Made by a program: the position numbers and the translations under genes
Assembly (NCBI GenBank): GCA_900770345.1
Contig: CAAGKF010000281.1
Coordinates: 1 to 6,558 of the forward strand
DNA: 6,558 nt
Reading direction: 5' to 3'
Origin: Lachnospiraceae bacterium
Lineage (GTDB): Bacteria > Bacillota > Clostridia > Lachnospirales > Lachnospiraceae
Shown: positions 5,247 through 6,558 of the stretch, piece after piece
Numbering within the stretch: position 1 is the first letter of the stretch
Layout of the letters: each line of letters begins with the position of its first letter
The notes under the pieces: generated by a model
Told to the model about the DNA's origin: nothing
Databases searched by the model: none
The model's input: only the letters and a program-made list of their open reading frames with translations

Positions 5247-6440
5247 ATGATCGCAGTTGGAATCGACATATCCAAAGCCAAGAGCACCGTTGCGGTGATT
5301 GATTCAGACGGTACAGTTCTGGCAAGTCCATTCACAATGGCTCATACGCAGCCGGATATGGAGGCTTTCGTGACATATCTGAAGGGACTTGGAGAACCCA
5401 TAACCATTCTTATGGAGTACACTGGCCACTACCATTACCCGGTGCTCAAGAAGCTTCAAGACGTGGGATTTCCCGTTTGCATCGTTAATCCATACCAGAT
5501 GAAAAAATACGGGGATGTAGAGATTCATAAGGCGAAGACGGACAAGAAGGATGCGCTTCGGATAGCAGCCTATGCACTTGAAAAATCCTACAAACTCGTA
5601 CCGTATAGCTCAATGGAGCAAAAGTATGAGGACTTGAAATTCCTTTCCCGCCAATACAACCAACGTATCTCTTATGTTGCAAAGCTGAAGGTTCAGCTTA
5701 TATCTCTGCTGGATCAAACGATGCCTGGGATTACAAAAATACTGCCATTGAACAGTAGAAATCCCGAAAAATGTGCGTTGTTGCTCTTCATCAAACGATT
5801 CAAGTCCTTTGATGAGATTCAGCGAATTGGAAAGGCTCGGTTCCTGGCGTCCTATGATGTCTTGGCGAAAAAGGCTTCAGAACGCAGCGCATCCAGCAAG
5901 GGTCTCAGTATCTACGAGCTCGCTGCTGACAGCATTACCACCCGCGGTGAAGACCCTTACATTTGGCTCTCACAAAATCAATGTGTCGACTTGCTTTCCG
6001 CAACACAAAATGCTGCCGATGATATCATTTCTCAGATGAGAAATATCGCTGAAACGATTCCGGAATACAAGATACTCCGAGCAATGCATGGAGTCGGTGA
6101 CCGTCTCGGACCGATTATCCTCGCTGAGATCGGTGACATACGTCGCTTTCACAGCGGCAAGGCATTGAACTCCTATGCCGGCAACGATGCCCCTCCATAT
6201 CAATCCGGACAATTCGAGAGCAGAAATCGCCACATTTCAAAACGTGGCAGTTCTGCTCTCAGAAAGGCTTGTTACGAGGTAATGCAGGCCCTTAAACTGA
6301 CAAAACCTCAAGACGACCCCGTGTACCTCTTTATGCTCAAAAAAGAACAGGAAGGGAAGCCTTTCAACGTAGCCAAGATGGCTGGCGTGAACAAGTTCCT
6401 CCGGATCTACTATGCCAGAGCGATGGAGCTCTACAAGTAA
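5247..6440 (+). CDS. IS110-family transposase (DEDD RuvC-like plus Tnp domain)
   Basis: A 397-aa protein, full length for the family. The N-terminal RuvC-like DEDD domain is intact: Asp7 (GIDISK), Glu57 (LMEYTGHY), Asp99 and Asp102 (KTDKKDALR), with the spacing usual for IS110 recombinases. A helical linker (about 125-270) follows. The C-terminal Transposase_20 domain (about 273-350) has ILRAMHGVGDRLGPIILAEIG, then SYAGNDAPPYQSG, where Ser320 is the likely nucleophile, then HISKRGSSALRKA. These enzymes excise the element as a circle and reinsert it at a sequence chosen by the element's own bridge RNA, without target duplication. Both catalytic halves look complete, so the enzyme is probably active. 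It is encoded opposite to the 507-aa gene and lies upstream of it. Confidence 0.95.
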   Translation: MIAVGIDISKAKSTVAVIDSDGTVLASPFTMAHTQPDMEAFVTYLKGLGEPITILMEYTGHYHYPVLKKLQDVGFPVCIVNPYQMKKYGDVEIHKAKTDKKDALRIAAYALEKSYKLVPYSSMEQKYEDLKFLSRQYNQRISYVAKLKVQLISLLDQTMPGITKILPLNSRNPEKCALLLFIKRFKSFDEIQRIGKARFLASYDVLAKKASERSASSKGLSIYELAADSITTRGEDPYIWLSQNQCVDLLSATQNAADDIISQMRNIAETIPEYKILRAMHGVGDRLGPIILAEIGDIRRFHSGKALNSYAGNDAPPYQSGQFESRNRHISKRGSSALRKACYEVMQALKLTKPQDDPVYLFMLKKEQEGKPFNVAKMAGVNKFLRIYYARAMELYK

Positions 6441-6541
6441 ACCGCTTTGATTCTACATCATTTTTTCAAAGCCCGCAATCTGATGGGTTAATTTGGTGCG
6501 CCATTTTTGCGTTGTAGTTTTCAGAAAAAGTCCTTGACAAA
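6441..6541 (+). other. IS110 right end with -35-like TTGACA
   Basis: This is non-coding DNA after the transposase stop. GCTTTGA (6444-6450) and TCAAAGC (6466-6472) form a seven-bp inverted repeat with a 15-base loop containing a T-run. CGCAA/TTGCG (6474-6478/6507-6511) and the palindromic TTTTCAGAAAA (6518-6528) follow. A perfect -35 hexamer, TTGACA, sits at 6534-6539 with no -10 element in place before the window ends. In IS110 elements a right-end -35 typically awaits a left-end -10 in the excised circle. Confidence 0.55.
6534..6539 (+). promoter_or_regulatory. Right-end half of a predicted circle-junction promoter
   Basis: TTGACA here and TATAAG at 5015-5020 would be exactly 17 bp apart if the element circularised at the shared ACAAA, a near-consensus sigma-A spacing. 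The predicted transcript would start near 5027 and read through the candidate bridge RNA into the transposase. This is inferred from sequence arithmetic and from the known behaviour of IS110-family circles. Confidence 0.45.
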
Positions 6542-6558
6542 CATTAGCAAGATTTATC

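Larger units (their letters stand above)
4995..6541 (+). mobile_element. IS110-family insertion sequence, apparently complete
   Basis: One intact transposase gene is flanked by about 250 bp of structured left-end DNA and about 100 bp of right-end DNA. IS110 elements lack long terminal inverted repeats and usually leave only a very short shared core at both ends, so ends must be inferred. I place them at the shared ACAAA (4995-4999 and 6537-6541), giving about 1.54 kb. Joining there creates both TTGACA-17 bp-TATAAG and the sequences found in the candidate guide loop. A second shared pentamer, ATTAG (5005-5009 and 6543-6547), is an alternative that moves both ends by only 6-10 bases. The family call is firm; the exact ends are tentative. 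Confidence 0.75.

Noticed and set aside
6441..6541. IS1111-type arrangement with the guide RNA downstream of the transposase
   Set aside because: The right end has only short hairpins, while the left leader has the long paired loops and the matches to the ends; no subterminal inverted repeats typical of IS1111 were seen.

Overview
The window looks like accessory DNA from a gut-type Firmicute, probably class Clostridia (Oscillospiraceae/Lachnospiraceae-like). This is inferred from strong GGAGG-type ribosome binding sites, the protein styles (excisionase-like HTH, CAP protein with a copper-amine-oxidase-like domain, Tn916-like tyrosine integrase, IS110 transposase) and mosaic base composition. 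No ribosomal, tRNA or CRISPR locus is visible.

Layout. (1) Bases 1-100, minus strand: the 5' end of a probable Fic-family gene, running off the left edge and reading divergently from what follows. (2) Bases 324-2993, plus strand: the recombination end of an integrative element. It carries a small excisionase-like HTH protein, a secreted CAP-domain protein (possibly preceded by a 34-codon ORF overlapping it as ATGA), a small helical DUF6809-like protein, and a tyrosine integrase split by an apparent one-base deletion near 2143. An 11-bp tandem repeat lies between the CAP gene and the DUF6809-like gene. (3) Bases 3106-4974, minus strand, with the membrane gene visibly more AT-rich: a 507-aa protein I do not recognise, carrying a GGADGPT motif known from Na+-pumping decarboxylase beta subunits, followed 48 bp downstream by a three-helix membrane protein. 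(4) About 4995-6541, plus strand: an apparently complete IS110-family insertion sequence with an intact DEDD transposase.

The most interesting part is the roughly 250-bp leader of the IS110 transposase gene. It folds on paper into two long stem-loops in the arrangement of an IS110 bridge RNA. Short segments in the second loop match the sequence that would form if the right and left ends of the element were joined (GACAAAT identical, GAATTT complementary). A segment of the first loop matches the right flank 6 of 7. Joining the ends at the shared ACAAA would also create TTGACA-17 bp-TATAAG, as expected of an IS110 circle-junction promoter. The bridge RNA class is already known; this copy, its guide assignments and its ends are inferences from reading the sequence.

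The IS sits about 20-30 bp upstream of the start codon of the 507-aa gene and has probably cut that two-gene unit off from its original promoter. The integrase lesion, if real, suggests that the integrative element can no longer move by its own integrase.
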